DNA from: Ichthyophis bannanicus
Taxonomy: Eukaryota; Chordata; Amphibia; Gymnophiona; Ichthyophiidae
Assembly: GCA_033557465.1 (NCBI GenBank)
Contig: CM066031.1
Location: 1,666,254,800 to 1,666,318,799 of the forward strand
Reading direction: 5' to 3'
DNA length: 64,000 nucleotides
Positions within the stretch are counted from its first letter, which is position 1. The number at the start of each line of letters is the position of its first letter. The translations under genes and the position numbers were made by a program. The notes under the pieces were generated by a model. It was not told the origin of the DNA and ran no database searches. It worked only from the letters and a program-made list of their open reading frames with translations. Shown here in pieces: positions 63,718-64,000 of the stretch.

Positions 63718-64000
63718 AAGAACATAAGAACATAAGATATGCCATACTGGGTCAGACCAAGGTCCATCAAGCCCAGTATTCTGTTTCCAACAGTGGCCAA
63801 TCTAGGTCATATGTACCTAGCAGTTTCCCCAAGGGACACAGGTTCCACAATGCTTGTATTGGTTCAAGCATTGATATCCTGGGTCCCTTCTTAATAATGG
63901 CTTATGGACCTTTCCTCCAGGAACTTGTCCAAACCTTTTTTAAACCCAGCTACACTAACAGCCTTTACTACATCCTCCGGTAACAAATTCCAGAGTTTGA
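63718..64000 (-). mobile_element. CR1 fragment (subfamily A), running off right edge
   Basis: 'tgccatactgggtcagacca', 'agcccagtattctgtttcca', 'acccagctacactaacagcc' and 'gtaacaaattccagagtttg' match the interrupted CR1 at 7021-8060 in the same minus orientation. The frame is not intact in the part visible. Confidence 0.8.

Noticed and set aside
1..64000. CRISPR arrays, operons, phage or other prokaryotic systems
   Set aside because: No regularly spaced short repeats with unique spacers and no bacterial gene structure; the content is clearly eukaryotic transposons.

Overview
This is eukaryotic, almost certainly vertebrate, non-coding DNA made up largely of transposable elements in many states of decay. 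I found no host exon, no host RNA gene and nothing prokaryotic. The element mix is CR1 LINEs with an SGNH esterase in ORF1, L2-clade LINEs, BovB-like RTE LINEs, an L1-clade ORF1, DIRS tyrosine-recombinase retrotransposons, tRNA-derived SINEs, Tc1/mariner, hAT MITEs and a solo LTR. This best suits an amphibian, and the number of DIRS elements makes a caecilian plausible. That assignment is inference from repeat content, because no gene fixes the species.

Layout. 1-2990: a young CR1 element (minus) with intact ORF1, an ORF2 that is open to the window edge, and 5' tandem monomers. 2990-7020: mostly unassigned DNA with a GC-rich patch and a 280-bp palindrome. 7021-8425: an old CR1 split by a younger CR1 and a SINE. 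8640-9190: a second GC-rich patch. 9574-9803: a SINE with clear target duplications. 11318-16607: a BovB-like RTE (plus) interrupted by one L2 that is itself interrupted by another L2. 16610-17830: an L2 tail, a SINE and an RTE fragment. 18120-18840: a degenerate C/A-rich minisatellite. 19069-23745: a structurally complete but dead DIRS element (minus) with inverted terminal repeats and an internal complementary region. 25365-27055: a dead Tc1 element. 28186-28549: a hAT MITE. 29590-33139: a CR1 (minus) whose ORF2 is fully open and whose esterase is nearly complete.

34175-37910: a second, 3'-truncated DIRS (plus) carrying a palindromic hAT MITE. 40340-42110: two more DIRS 3' ends, one of which has lost its catalytic tyrosine codon. 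43560-45420: an RTE, an L2 and a SINE, all antisense. 45530-46116: a solo LTR. 46550-47700: the longest stretch that looks single-copy. 47710-50930: MITE-like palindromes, a SINE and an L2 fragment. 51190-51910: a CR1 3' end. 55138-57240: a DIRS terminus, then an L1 ORF1 that runs straight into an A-rich tail. 59215-63245: two L2 copies, the second nearly intact. 63718-64000: a CR1 fragment that runs off the right edge.

How the parts relate. The LINEs supply the machinery and the SINEs appear to borrow their 3' ends. One SINE group ends like the RTE elements and another ends like the L2 elements, while both share the same tRNA head and core. Nested insertions give a relative chronology: RTE before L2, old CR1 before young CR1, and DIRS before hAT MITE. 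The two CR1 copies with open ORF2 frames are the best candidates for recent activity.
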